A stretch of DNA of 36,433 nucleotides, taken from an uncultured Wohlfahrtiimonas sp. Its GTDB lineage: Bacteria; Pseudomonadota; Gammaproteobacteria; Cardiobacteriales; Wohlfahrtiimonadaceae. The translations under genes and the position numbers were made by a program. Position 1 is the first letter of the stretch; every line of letters starts with the position of its first letter. Under the pieces are notes generated by a model. The model ran no database searches. It was not told the DNA's origin and was given only the letters and a program-made list of their open reading frames with translations. The DNA is taken from the NCBI GenBank assembly GCA_947631095.1, contig CANRJX010000009.1, forward strand, positions 1 through 36,433, given 5' to 3'. Positions 1 through 9,695 of this stretch are shown one piece after another.

Positions 1-1
1 C

Positions 2-310
2 AGGTAATGCTAGATCATCACCATCTAAATGGGCAATATATTGACCTTTTGCTTTTTTATAAATATCGATGATATTTCCCACAGGACCCAAGTTTTTTTT
101 ACGTAATATAGGAGTAATAAGATGTGGATACTTTTCATAATATCTTAAAATAATTTCAGATGTATGATCACTTGAGGCATCATCTCCAATAATTATTTCA
201 AATAAAAAGTCAGTATCTTGAGTCACCAAACTTTCTAAGCATTCACCAATATATTTCTCTTGATTGTATGTCACTATACAAACTGATACCTTAATCTCTG
301 AACTGTTCAT
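2..310 (-). CDS. Glycosyltransferase family 2, N-terminal part (truncated by window edge)
   Basis: My reverse translation from the ATG at 310-308 gives MNSSEIKVSVCIVTYNQEKYIGE...GQYIAHLDGDDLAL, a typical GT-A N-terminus with a DxDD motif; not in ORF track because partial. Confidence 0.85.
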   Translation of the reverse strand, partial: MNSSEIKVSVCIVTYNQEKYIGECLESLVTQDTDFLFEIIIGDDASSDHTSEIILRYYEKYPHLITPILRKKNLGPVGNIIDIYKKAKGQYIAHLDGDDLALP

Positions 311-473
311 ACCAAATATATACCATTAAAAAAACTCAACTTCCAAGCTTGGATAACACACATCATATTTTAAATATGCTAAGTAAAAAATAAACACACG
401 AAAATAATATTCATAAATATATATTTCTTACTGGGCCTGATAGCTACACAAGTATTACTTATAGTTAATATCT

Positions 474-1751
474 TTACCTTGCCCCAAAACCTGTCAACAT
501 TGTTTTAACTGTTTTCAATACAATTAAAACATCTAACCAAAATGAAAAATGTTTAATGTAATAAAGATCATACTCAAGTTTTATGCTTGTTTCATCAGCA
601 TTGGCAGCATAACCCTGTGTCACTTGCGCCCAACCGGAAATCCCAGGACGCACAACATGTCGATACGAATAAAATGGAATCTCTTTTTTAAATTGCTCCA
701 CAAATATACGTTGCTCGGGTCTTGGTCCGATTAAACTCATATCGCCTTTTAAAATATTGATAAATTGTGGCAACTCATCAATCCGCGTTTTACGAATAAA
801 TTTACCTATACGAGTTACTCTAGCATCACCTGCTTGTGCAAATTGAGCACCTTTACTCTCTGAGTCTTTACTCATGCTTCGCAGCTTATACACTTTGAAA
901 TCTTTATCACCCAAGCCAACCCTTTCTTGAACAAAAAACATCGGGCCTGAGCTTTCTAACTTTACAATAATGCCAAAAATCAATACTAATGGAACCCAAA
1001 TAGGAATTAAAATAATTACTAAAATAATTTCGCATAATCTTTTTATAATCGAATAAAAAGAAGTTGTGTATAAAGAACCAAAAATATTTTCTGATAAATG
1101 ATTAACTTTGACCCTACCACTCAATTGCTCATACATTAATCTACTGTGGTAAACAGGAATATTAGATAAAGCACAATTGGCTAAAAAATTTTGCCATTCA
1201 TTCGGCATGTCAGCACGTAAATCTGCAACCACAGCATCATAACGAACATTATCTAAAGTTGGTGCACTTAGTGTTCTAACATCTACATTCCTAAATTCAT
1301 TTAAATTATGACAATTGCCAAAAGGGACAATGGCAAGCTTTAAACAATAATACCTTCTGCCCAAATGATAGCCGACTAACACCCAAAAAATTGCTGATGT
1401 AAAAGATAGCAATAGACCAAAGCGTGAATAATCATAACGCATCAATAAAATAACACCTAAAATACAGGCCCAACTTATTACCACAGCTGGTAATAAGTAA
1501 ACTATAGAGCGCGCATCTGGAAATTTTTGAATTTTTTTATACATAAAAAATGATAACAAAAATGCAAATCCGTTCGCTAAAGTCGTATAAAGTTGTACGT
1601 TAGAAAAAGTGTGATTTATTTTCAACAATTCAGGCCAGATATATAACGAAGGCAAAATCACAACCACCAACAAACCAAACAGCAACTGAAACCAAAAGCT
1701 AAATAGAATGAGCTCATACCATTTAGAATGTCTTCGATTTTGCAGCTCCAC
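474..1751 (-). CDS. Polyprenyl-phosphate sugar phosphotransferase (bacterial sugar transferase, WcaJ/WbaP-like)
   Basis: N-terminal TM segments; C-terminal motifs FFVQERVGLGDKDFKVYKLRSM, TRIDELPQFINILKGDMSLIGPRPE and RPGISGWAQV. Confidence 0.93.
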   Translation of the reverse strand: MELQNRRHSKWYELILFSFWFQLLFGLLVVVILPSLYIWPELLKINHTFSNVQLYTTLANGFAFLLSFFMYKKIQKFPDARSIVYLLPAVVISWACILGVILLMRYDYSRFGLLLSFTSAIFWVLVGYHLGRRYYCLKLAIVPFGNCHNLNEFRNVDVRTLSAPTLDNVRYDAVVADLRADMPNEWQNFLANCALSNIPVYHSRLMYEQLSGRVKVNHLSENIFGSLYTTSFYSIIKRLCEIILVIILIPIWVPLVLIFGIIVKLESSGPMFFVQERVGLGDKDFKVYKLRSMSKDSESKGAQFAQAGDARVTRIGKFIRKTRIDELPQFINILKGDMSLIGPRPEQRIFVEQFKKEIPFYSYRHVVRPGISGWAQVTQGYAANADETSIKLEYDLYYIKHFSFWLDVLIVLKTVKTMLTGFGAR

Positions 1752-1875
1752 CAGAATCCCCTTTCTAATATTTATGTCACTAATGACGTTTCGTTATTAG
1801 TATTTTAGCGTTGTATTATAGTTGATATTAGTATTTTGTATATAATAATGAGCATTTAATATCGTAATTTATAAT

Positions 1876-2556
1876 ATGCAAATTTTATCACATAATTTTT
1901 GGAAAAATTTCCTACAAGCAGAATCACAAAAGCCATATTTTGTAGAAATCAATAATTGGCTGACTCAAGAGAAACAGCTCCAAAAAACGATCTATCCTTC
2001 TGAAGAAGAGCTATTTTCAGCCTATAAACTCACACCAATCCAAAACATTAAAGCAGTAATTCTTGGACAAGACCCTTACCATGGCCCTAACCAAGCAAAT
2101 GGGCTAGCATTTTCAGTACATAAAGGAATAACGGTACCACCTTCACTACGCAATATTTATAAAGAGTTAGAAAGTGATATCGATGGTTTTACTATCCCAA
2201 CTCATGGCTCTTTGACCGAATGGGCCGAGCAAGGTGTATTTTTATTAAATACTTCATTAACCGTTGAGGCATCCAAAGCTGGTTCACACTCTAAAATTGG
2301 CTGGCAAAACTTCACCGATGCAACCATTTGTGAAATTAACAGTCAGTGCCAAAATGTCGTTTTTATCTTATGGGGCAGTCATGCTCAGAAAAAACGATCA
2401 TTCATTGATGAAACAAAGCATCATGTTATTACTTCTGCTCACCCTTCACCACTCTCTTCATACCGTGGATTTTTTGGCTCTAAGCCTTTTTCAAAAACCA
2501 ATCAATATCTGATTGAACATGGAAAAGAGCCAATCAATTGGCAAATTACGGATTAA
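1876..2556 (+). CDS. ung: Uracil-DNA glycosylase
   Basis: VILGQDPYHGPNQANGLAFSV, FLLNTSLTVEASKAGSH and SAHPSPLSSYRGFFGSKPFS motifs. Confidence 0.98.
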   Translation: MQILSHNFWKNFLQAESQKPYFVEINNWLTQEKQLQKTIYPSEEELFSAYKLTPIQNIKAVILGQDPYHGPNQANGLAFSVHKGITVPPSLRNIYKELESDIDGFTIPTHGSLTEWAEQGVFLLNTSLTVEASKAGSHSKIGWQNFTDATICEINSQCQNVVFILWGSHAQKKRSFIDETKHHVITSAHPSPLSSYRGFFGSKPFSKTNQYLIEHGKEPINWQITD

Positions 2557-3011
2557 TATAGCTCTGTGGTGATTGCTGAAATAAGAGGTTTTATCATGTT
2601 TATATGAGGTTCTCCATCTTCTAAATAGGCATCACCTAAAGCTTCAAAGCCTAGCTTTTCATAAAAAGGAACGGCGTAAACTTGAGCAGACAAATTTAGA
2701 CTTTTGTATTCCAAGCGCTCCGCTTCTTTGATGAGCGCTTCCATAATCACTAGCCCAAAACCTTCACCACGATATTGTTTTAAAATAGCAACCCTGCCAA
2801 TTTTCCCAACATTTTCTTGAGGAATTAATCGTGCTGTTCCTATCGGTGTTGAGTCTTTATATAAAATGCATTGCCAAGCTACTTTGTCATATTCATCGAT
2901 GTCTATTTCAGCAGGAAAACCTTGCTCCTGAGTGAATACCATATCTCTAATATAATATGCATCTTTAATACTAGGATCAGTATCACCATGAATTATCTTA
3001 CACTCAATCAT
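2553..3011 (-). CDS. GNAT-family N-acetyltransferase (ElaA-like)
   Basis: GTARLIPQENVGKIGRVAILKQYRGEGFGLVIMEALI acetyl-CoA binding motif; AQVYAVPFYEKLGF. Confidence 0.88.
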   Translation of the reverse strand: MIECKIIHGDTDPSIKDAYYIRDMVFTQEQGFPAEIDIDEYDKVAWQCILYKDSTPIGTARLIPQENVGKIGRVAILKQYRGEGFGLVIMEALIKEAERLEYKSLNLSAQVYAVPFYEKLGFEALGDAYLEDGEPHINMIKPLISAITTELY

Positions 3012-3033
3012 TTCTACTCCTAGTTCTTATCAA

Positions 3034-3894
3034 TTAATCACTAAAGTGAGCATTCAAGAGCTCTTTATCTTCAACATCTAAAAGCAGCCAATTATTTCTC
3101 ACTAAAAAACTAAGCATCACTAAAGCAGTATTGGGCTTAAATTGATCCTTCTGCTCTAAGAGCTTAATCACTTCTGACACAGGTAATCGTAAAAACTGTG
3201 CGACCTCACCATCTTGATTATTTGGCTCAAAATCTTCTGGTAACTCAATATCATAACAGTGCAAAACATCATTACGAATGCCGAACTCATCTTCTGTCAT
3301 ATATTGAATTCGACCAGAGTATTTTGCAGGTTCTATTAAATTTTTCGAAATCCCAGCTTCTTCTTCGGCTTCTTTGTAAAGATTATCCTTTAAAGATAGA
3401 TCCGCTGGCAATCCACCTGCAACCAATTGATCATACTTTAATGGTGCAATAACGCGATCTGCTGATCTTTGTGCGATCCAAATATGAGGTTCACCATCTA
3501 TCATCGTATAGCCATTCAAATGAACGCCATGCGCTTGTAGCGCCAATAGGGGCACAACTCCGCGTTCTAACTGAAATATTTCTTGCGTTCGTTCAGCATC
3601 TAAATAAATCGAAAACAATTCATTGCGCCAATTATTCACCAAACCAGCATCATTTAATGTATTTGATAAACCTGCTAATGCAAATGAACGATCAGCGATA
3701 GACATCTCTACAAATTCTTGAGAAAACATACCTGCTATTTTCCCAAATGTGAATTGAAAAATTTTTGAAAACTCTTCAAATATTTCAATGTGTTGTTTTT
3801 TTATATAACCAATTTTTTGATCACAAAAACTGATTGAAATGTAGTTCGCAAGATTTGGTGCAGGTAATGCATCAAATAAATGGTGATATTTCAT
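3034..3894 (-). CDS. NUDIX hydrolase of the DUF4743/thiamine-pyrophosphokinase-like family
   Basis: VAGGLPADLSLKDNLYKEAEEEAGI Nudix-box-like segment, preceded by a DUF4743-like N-terminal region. Confidence 0.82.
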   Translation of the reverse strand: MKYHHLFDALPAPNLANYISISFCDQKIGYIKKQHIEIFEEFSKIFQFTFGKIAGMFSQEFVEMSIADRSFALAGLSNTLNDAGLVNNWRNELFSIYLDAERTQEIFQLERGVVPLLALQAHGVHLNGYTMIDGEPHIWIAQRSADRVIAPLKYDQLVAGGLPADLSLKDNLYKEAEEEAGISKNLIEPAKYSGRIQYMTEDEFGIRNDVLHCYDIELPEDFEPNNQDGEVAQFLRLPVSEVIKLLEQKDQFKPNTALVMLSFLVRNNWLLLDVEDKELLNAHFSD

Positions 3895-3908
3895 AATTTT
3901 TCTTTTAA

Positions 3909-4496
3909 TTAGTAGCGACTCAAGTCTTGGACAATATTTGGTAAAAGTTTTTTCATCGCTTTATTATAAGCTTCAACACCACCTTCAGCATTTAAAGTTT
4001 CAACTGCTTCAGTTGTTGAATAGATTTTTGAAAACACTAGTTTTTGATTAACTGTATCCACTAAACGAACCATCAAACTCAATTCAATATAACTTTTATC
4101 TCCAACGAAGACTTGTTGCATATTTTGAATAACCGCATCTATTCGATATGGGCTCATAATTGATGTTGGTGACATTAAAACATCTTGATAATTATTAGAT
4201 GCAATTAATGCATTTGTTAATGCTGTTTTAATCAATAAAACTGGTGGCTCAACCCATTCACTCTTTGTATAAGCTTCAATTACATTTGGTGTGCGCGTAT
4301 AAGTCATATTCACTTCAGCGCCAGAACCAAATGTTTTTACATCATTCACAATCACTGAGTATGGCTTTTGCTTTTGACTCACAGGAACATTAGCAGTTAA
4401 ATCTGAGCCCAAAGTATATTCAGTTTTATAAGGTGCTGTCTGGCAAGCTGTTAATAATATAAGAGATGCCAATATTGTTGATAATTTAAAAGTCAT
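3909..4496 (-). CDS. ABC-type transport auxiliary lipoprotein (MCE-associated)
   Basis: Lipobox LLTAC near N-terminus; directly downstream of MCE, ATPase and permease genes. Confidence 0.75.
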   Translation of the reverse strand: MTFKLSTILASLILLTACQTAPYKTEYTLGSDLTANVPVSQKQKPYSVIVNDVKTFGSGAEVNMTYTRTPNVIEAYTKSEWVEPPVLLIKTALTNALIASNNYQDVLMSPTSIMSPYRIDAVIQNMQQVFVGDKSYIELSLMVRLVDTVNQKLVFSKIYSTTEAVETLNAEGGVEAYNKAMKKLLPNIVQDLSRY

Positions 4497-4501
4497 AAAT
4501 A

Positions 4502-5443
4502 TTATTCTCCAGGTCCTAATTTTGGCTTGCCTTTACCAATCAATAACATATTCGGATCATTCATTAATTGATTAATGAGTTGCGATGTTTGATACAAAAT
4601 AGTATTCAACTCTGTAAAAGTAGAATTTAAATTTGGAATTTGCGTTCTAAATGACTGACCTAAATCTTGGAAAACTAATGCAGTTGATTTCCATGAGTCT
4701 AAAGTTGCATCAGCTTTATTCAGTGTTTTTTGTAAACCTTCAGAGGTTTGTTCAACATTCTTTGTAATCACACTAAAAGAATCAAAAGCTGCTAAAGCAC
4801 GCTCAATCTTAGGCTCCATTTCTATCATAATATTAGAAGCATTTTTTGTAATCTTCGAAACATCTTCAGAACTCGCCACTAAGTTATGCGTAATTGTTTC
4901 TAAATTGGCTAAAATATTATTAATTCTGTGCCCATTTTCAACAGTTATAATAATATCAAGCTTTTTAGATAAATCTGACAATGCTTTAGTAATATTATTG
5001 AATGCAGAATCTAATCTTTGTATTAAAGATGCACCGCTTACAATTTCAGGCACAGGATCTTCTTTCGTTGGTACAAGATTAGGTGATGTTTCAGTGCCGC
5101 CACGTAAACTCACATTCACTAAGCCCGTCACTCCTTTACTTGTCAAAACTGCTTCAGTATCTTTTTTTATGGGCGTGCCTTCAATAATGTCCAAAGAGAT
5201 GATAACAAATCGCGGATCTTTGTCATTTAACTGTATTTTACGAACTACGCCGACATCAACACCTTTATAATCTACAGCTGAATTCACTGATAATCCTGCC
5301 ACAGATTCAGACGTAACAACCTTATAAGGAAGATATGTTACTTGTTGAGTACCAACTGTTAACCAAACCACTAGTGTTACGAGGACAATAAAAAAGCCCA
5401 CTACAAAAACACCAACAGCAGCAAAACTAAATTTATTTTCCAT
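4502..5443 (-). CDS. MCE-domain (MlaD family) lipid-transport protein
   Basis: Single N-terminal TM, SVAGLSVNSAVDYKGVDVGVVRKIQL MCE signature, long helical C-terminus. Confidence 0.9.
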   Translation of the reverse strand: MENKFSFAAVGVFVVGFFIVLVTLVVWLTVGTQQVTYLPYKVVTSESVAGLSVNSAVDYKGVDVGVVRKIQLNDKDPRFVIISLDIIEGTPIKKDTEAVLTSKGVTGLVNVSLRGGTETSPNLVPTKEDPVPEIVSGASLIQRLDSAFNNITKALSDLSKKLDIIITVENGHRINNILANLETITHNLVASSEDVSKITKNASNIMIEMEPKIERALAAFDSFSVITKNVEQTSEGLQKTLNKADATLDSWKSTALVFQDLGQSFRTQIPNLNSTFTELNTILYQTSQLINQLMNDPNMLLIGKGKPKLGPGE

Positions 5444-6224
5444 AAGTTTCCTCTGTCGCTCGCCCTCTTGGGCCTTGAAAATATTTTTGAATTAAAGGAT
5501 GCGGATCTTTGACCAACTCTCCGATTGGTTTATACGCCAAAATTTTCTTCTCACCCAAAAAAGCAACCTTATCAGTGATTGCCCATAATGAGTCCAAATC
5601 ATGTGTAACCATCATAATGGTCAATGATAAAGACTCTTTTAACTGATTCATTAAGTCATCAAATTCACCAGCGCCCACAGGGTCTAATCCTGCTGTTGGC
5701 TCATCCAAGAATAATAACTGTGGATCTAGTGCCAAAGCTCTAGCTAAAGCAGCACGTTTTATCATTCCGCCAGATAATTCCTTTGGTAGTAAGTTTGCTG
5801 CATGCATTGGCAAACCTGATAAAATAATTTTCAGTTCCGCCAACTCTTTCATTTCTGCATTGGATAAGGTTAAGTGCTCTTTCATCGGCACCATCACATT
5901 TTCCAATACTGTTAACGAGCTGAATAAAGCACCGCTTTGAAACAACATCCCAAATTTCTTTCTAAGGTTCATCTGCGCTTGATTTGAGATTCCCCAAACT
6001 GGCTCACCCATCATATAAATTTGCCCTGAATACGGCTTCAGCAACATGATTATGGCACGAAGCAATGTTGTTTTACCGGAGCCTGATCCACCCACCAAAG
6101 CAATCAATTCGCCTTTGTTCACAATCATATTTAAATCTTCATGCACAGAGTGCGTGCCAAAGCGATTGTACAAATGCTCGATCTCAATGGCTACATTTGA
6201 TTTGTCTGAAATAATATCTGTCAT
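5433..6224 (-). CDS. ABC transporter ATP-binding protein (MlaF-like)
   Basis: Walker A GGSGSGKTT, LSGGMIKRAALARALALDPQLLFLDEPTAGLDP. Confidence 0.94.
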   Translation of the reverse strand: MTDIISDKSNVAIEIEHLYNRFGTHSVHEDLNMIVNKGELIALVGGSGSGKTTLLRAIIMLLKPYSGQIYMMGEPVWGISNQAQMNLRKKFGMLFQSGALFSSLTVLENVMVPMKEHLTLSNAEMKELAELKIILSGLPMHAANLLPKELSGGMIKRAALARALALDPQLLFLDEPTAGLDPVGAGEFDDLMNQLKESLSLTIMMVTHDLDSLWAITDKVAFLGEKKILAYKPIGELVKDPHPLIQKYFQGPRGRATEETYGK

Positions 6225-7336
6225 TAGATCGGAACATTCCTTGTAATAATTGAGAAAATTGCGTCACAAATGATCACTAAAAAGATTGCTTGAACAACAG
6301 ATATGGTTGTTTGTTGACCAACACTATCTGCGCCACCTTTAACTTGAAATCCTTGATAACAGCCTGTTAACACAATAATTAATGCAAAAATTGGGGTTTT
6401 TGATAAACCTACAAATAATGTATTAATCGTCATAACCTCTGGAATTCTAGTGATAAATGTTGTGAATGATACATCTAGATATGTGCTGGCTAACACCATT
6501 CCACCAAATACGCTGCAAATATCTGCAAACACAGTCAAAAGTGGCAATGCCAAGATTAAGGATAAGGCTTTGGGCACAACCAATTGATCCAGTGGATTAA
6601 TTCCAATTGTATTCAGTGCGTCCACTTCTTCATTCACAACCATCGTACCAATTTGGGCTGCAATCGCAGATCCTGTTCGGCCTGCAACAATAATTGCGGT
6701 CATTAATGGGGCCAGTTCACGCAACATGGAAATTGTCACCAATTCGACAACAAAAATATTAGCGCCATATTGCTTCAATAACGCACCACCTTGATAAGAA
6801 ATCACAATGCCGATCAAGAAGTTTAACAAACCAACAATAAATAGTGCTTGAACACCACCTGTTTGTACATTACTCCATAGTGTGCGCCATCTTATTTTAG
6901 TGGGATTGGCAAGATTTTTGCTCATGACAACAGAAACGCGCCCAATAAAATCAAAGAAGTTGTAAAATTGGTCTTTCACGTCATATGCCAATTTTCCAAC
7001 CTGAACGAAAAAACCATCTTTCTGTTTGATGACAGGTTCTTCTTTAACATTATCCGTTCGTGTCGTAATAAAACTCACCAACGTAGAAATTTCATCATGA
7101 AACTTCACTAAATTTGCTTGGCCTTTCTTTTCTTTAACAAGACCAATAAATTTACTCATCCAGTAAGCGCCACTGGTGTCCATTGCAGTGATATTACTAC
7201 CATCTATTTCAATGGCTTTGCTTAGATCAATGGCAGAAAAATCAACAGAATTCAAAGCACTTTCAATCTCTGTTGTATTAGAGATGATCCAGTCACCTTG
7301 CAGTATGAGCTGATTTTTATTTTGCGTTAACATCAT
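6224..7336 (-). CDS. MlaE-family permease with N-terminal STAS (MlaB-like) domain
   Basis: STAS-like AMDTSGAYW segment followed by ELAPLMTAIIVAGRTGSAIAAQIGTMVVNEEVDAL MlaE motif. Confidence 0.92.
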   Translation of the reverse strand: MMLTQNKNQLILQGDWIISNTTEIESALNSVDFSAIDLSKAIEIDGSNITAMDTSGAYWMSKFIGLVKEKKGQANLVKFHDEISTLVSFITTRTDNVKEEPVIKQKDGFFVQVGKLAYDVKDQFYNFFDFIGRVSVVMSKNLANPTKIRWRTLWSNVQTGGVQALFIVGLLNFLIGIVISYQGGALLKQYGANIFVVELVTISMLRELAPLMTAIIVAGRTGSAIAAQIGTMVVNEEVDALNTIGINPLDQLVVPKALSLILALPLLTVFADICSVFGGMVLASTYLDVSFTTFITRIPEVMTINTLFVGLSKTPIFALIIVLTGCYQGFQVKGGADSVGQQTTISVVQAIFLVIICDAIFSIITRNVPI

Positions 7337-7341
7337 GTAGA

Positions 7342-7953
7342 TTAATTCTCTATCACCGTCGTTGTAAGGACTTGAGGCATTTTAATAGCAGGCAAACGTA
7401 CAGTTAATCCGCCTGAAGCTTGAATAATCAAAGTGCCTACCTGAAAAAAGCGACTCAATAAACCTTTTTTAATATGAAATGCATCAATGTGCATTCTAGG
7501 GAATTCTACAATTTGAGGCCTAAAAAAACCAGTTTCAATTAATACTCTCTGATTTGTAACTAAAATTTTGGTGGTTAAAAACGTGATGGTTGCACGAATT
7601 AAACGATACAAACCATACAACATAACCAACTGACTAAGCCATTTTCTAGGATGCAATCGTGTTTGACTCAAAAATTCAAATACTGAATTTGGTAAGTTAT
7701 TTCTCAACATTTCAGAACCTTGCTGAAGATAATATTGAATCTGATAACTTAAAGTATTTGCTGCCGCCGTTGGCTCTTCAAATACAATCAAAGAGTACAG
7801 TGAAAATGACCCTTTAGAAAGCGCTTTCAGCCATAGATAAATGCCAAATAGCAATATGATTGCAGGTACTACAAATATCCACCAATGGGTATATTGACGC
7901 AACAATACTTCCTCGTCGCGGGCTAACTCTTGTTCTTTTATAGTGAATAACAT
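7342..7953 (-). CDS. PH domain-containing (bPH2) membrane protein
   Basis: Two hydrophobic segments followed by LVTNQRVLIETGFF..., a bacterial PH/YdbT-type signature. Confidence 0.75.
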   Translation of the reverse strand: MLFTIKEQELARDEEVLLRQYTHWWIFVVPAIILLFGIYLWLKALSKGSFSLYSLIVFEEPTAAANTLSYQIQYYLQQGSEMLRNNLPNSVFEFLSQTRLHPRKWLSQLVMLYGLYRLIRATITFLTTKILVTNQRVLIETGFFRPQIVEFPRMHIDAFHIKKGLLSRFFQVGTLIIQASGGLTVRLPAIKMPQVLTTTVIEN

Positions 7954-7974
7954 AATATTTTTTTACCAATATTT

Positions 7975-8598
7975 TTATGGATTAAATCGCCGCCATCGTT
8001 CCGGGTTTTGCTGTGCTCCAGAAACAGCCCAAACTCCTAAGCGAGTCATTCTAGCTTTTTTCTCTGCATTTATATAGTTTTGATCTTTATTATAGCGATG
8101 ATAAACAACTGCAGCCCCTAATCGCACCATTTCCAAAGAAACATCTAATTCGCCTATATATAACTTTCCGATCATTCTCTGATAGCGATCTTGATTCATA
8201 ATCTCAATAGTGATGGACTGACGATCTCCAATTAAATTTTCCAAAGTTTCTGTCGCGAAACTTCCACATTTACCTTGCCCCGTTTCAGGTGCATCAATCC
8301 CCCAGAAACGGATAGACCTCAAACTCTTTTCATCATTTTTTAAAGATTTTGGACAGTTCGCAATGATAGTATCACCATCCAAAACCTGCTGAATATCACA
8401 CTCTAGCGTGATAGGATAATATTCATAAGGCTTAGTATCATATCGATCAATTTCTGGTTGATAAAAAGATGCAATGACATACATCCCTAAGCATAAAACC
8501 ACAACCACTAACCCACTCATCAAGCGATGAGATCGGCGAGATTTTTTAACCCGCCACAACAAATATTTCTGAACTCTTTGCTTAAAAGAAATAAGCAT
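7975..8598 (-). CDS. Membrane-anchored thermonuclease (SNase-like) family protein
   Basis: N-terminal TM; DGDTIIANC, IRFWGIDAPETGQGKCG, QDRYQRMIGKLYI, ARMTRLGVW. Confidence 0.88.
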   Translation of the reverse strand: MLISFKQRVQKYLLWRVKKSRRSHRLMSGLVVVVLCLGMYVIASFYQPEIDRYDTKPYEYYPITLECDIQQVLDGDTIIANCPKSLKNDEKSLRSIRFWGIDAPETGQGKCGSFATETLENLIGDRQSITIEIMNQDRYQRMIGKLYIGELDVSLEMVRLGAAVVYHRYNKDQNYINAEKKARMTRLGVWAVSGAQQNPERWRRFNP

Positions 8599-9082
8599 AA
8601 CCCCATAATAAAAGATGAACTGAAATTAGCGCCATAAAGCCTGCCAAAACGTCATCGATCATAATGCCAAAACCACCTTTTACCTGACGATCTAACACCT
8701 TAATCGGCCATGGTTTTAAGACATCAAAAATGCGAAATAAAATAAATCCTAATAAAATATTAACCCATGATAAAGGCACTAAAAACATTGTAATGAAATA
8801 GCCCACAAACTCATCTATTACAATCCCACCATGATCATGAACACCGAGCTCTTGACTGGCCTTTTCGCTTACGTAACAACCCAATACAAAGATTGCAAAA
8901 ACAAAGATTGCATATGTTATTGGAGACAAAAAGCTTAGCAATATCCAAACAGGGATCGCTGCTGCAGTTCCAAATGTTCCTGGTGCAACAGGCGCACAAC
9001 CTGAACCAAAACCAGAAGCCAAAAACTGCATGGGTGTTTTAATCGTAATTTTAACGTTATGTTTGTGTTTATCTTTCATCAT
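8582..9082 (-). CDS. pgpA: Phosphatidylglycerophosphatase A
   Basis: [64 protein letters not shown]. Confidence 0.95.
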   Translation of the reverse strand: MMKDKHKHNVKITIKTPMQFLASGFGSGCAPVAPGTFGTAAAIPVWILLSFLSPITYAIFVFAIFVLGCYVSEKASQELGVHDHGGIVIDEFVGYFITMFLVPLSWVNILLGFILFRIFDVLKPWPIKVLDRQVKGGFGIMIDDVLAGFMALISVHLLLWGYAYFF

Positions 9083-9618
9083 TTAATATAGTTCTCGCGA
9101 TAAAATTTCAATTCTTCGATTGATTCACGAATGTCATCCAATGCTTTATGTGTATTTTGTTTTGCATAAGATTGTCCATCAGGATACCAACGTTTAATCA
9201 TCTCTTTAAATGAACTAACATCGACATTTCTATAATGCAAATACGCATCAATTGTAGGCATATATTTTTTCAAGAATCGGCGATCAGTTCCGATGCTATT
9301 ACCACATAATGGAGAGCTTTTTTCAACAATCCATTGTGATAAAAAATCGTAAGTCATTTTTTCTGCTTCGGCCAAATTAATGCCACTGACTTTAATTCGG
9401 TCTATTAGTCCTGATTGACCATGTGTATTTTGATTCCAATCATCCATTAAATCTAATATTTCTTGTGGTTGATGAATCGCGATGACTGGTCCTTCTGCAA
9501 CAACATTTAAATCGCTATCAGTGACGATGGATGCAATCTCAATGATGTGATCTCGCTCCTCATCCAAACCTGTCATTTCTAAATCGACCCAAAACAAATA
9601 ACGATCACTTGCTTGCAT
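9079..9618 (-). CDS. orn: Oligoribonuclease
   Basis: [55 protein letters not shown]; start placed at MQASDRY (9618) because the longer ORF start at 9654 lies inside a terminator hairpin. Confidence 0.96.
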   Translation of the reverse strand: MQASDRYLFWVDLEMTGLDEERDHIIEIASIVTDSDLNVVAEGPVIAIHQPQEILDLMDDWNQNTHGQSGLIDRIKVSGINLAEAEKMTYDFLSQWIVEKSSPLCGNSIGTDRRFLKKYMPTIDAYLHYRNVDVSSFKEMIKRWYPDGQSYAKQNTHKALDDIRESIEELKFYRENYIK

Positions 9619-9633
9619 TTTTATCACCCTAAA

Positions 9634-9667
9634 AACAAAGGGACATTCTATCATGATGTCCCTTTAT
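9634..9667 (-). terminator. Intrinsic terminator downstream of sodC
   Basis: 10-bp perfect arms AAAGGGACAT (9637-9646)/ATGTCCCTTT (9656-9665), 9-nt loop, followed on the minus strand by a TTGTTTTTAG tract. Confidence 0.7.
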
Positions 9668-9695
9668 TTGTATTTCATCGATGTAAATCGCTCAC

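Noticed and set aside
549-734. Plus-strand 61-aa ORF
   Set aside because: Antisense to the well-supported sugar transferase gene; no recognisable motif
1790-1870. AT-rich repeated TTAGTATTTT motifs between wcaJ-like and ung genes
   Set aside because: Only two imperfect copies in an AT-rich divergent promoter region; compatible with chance
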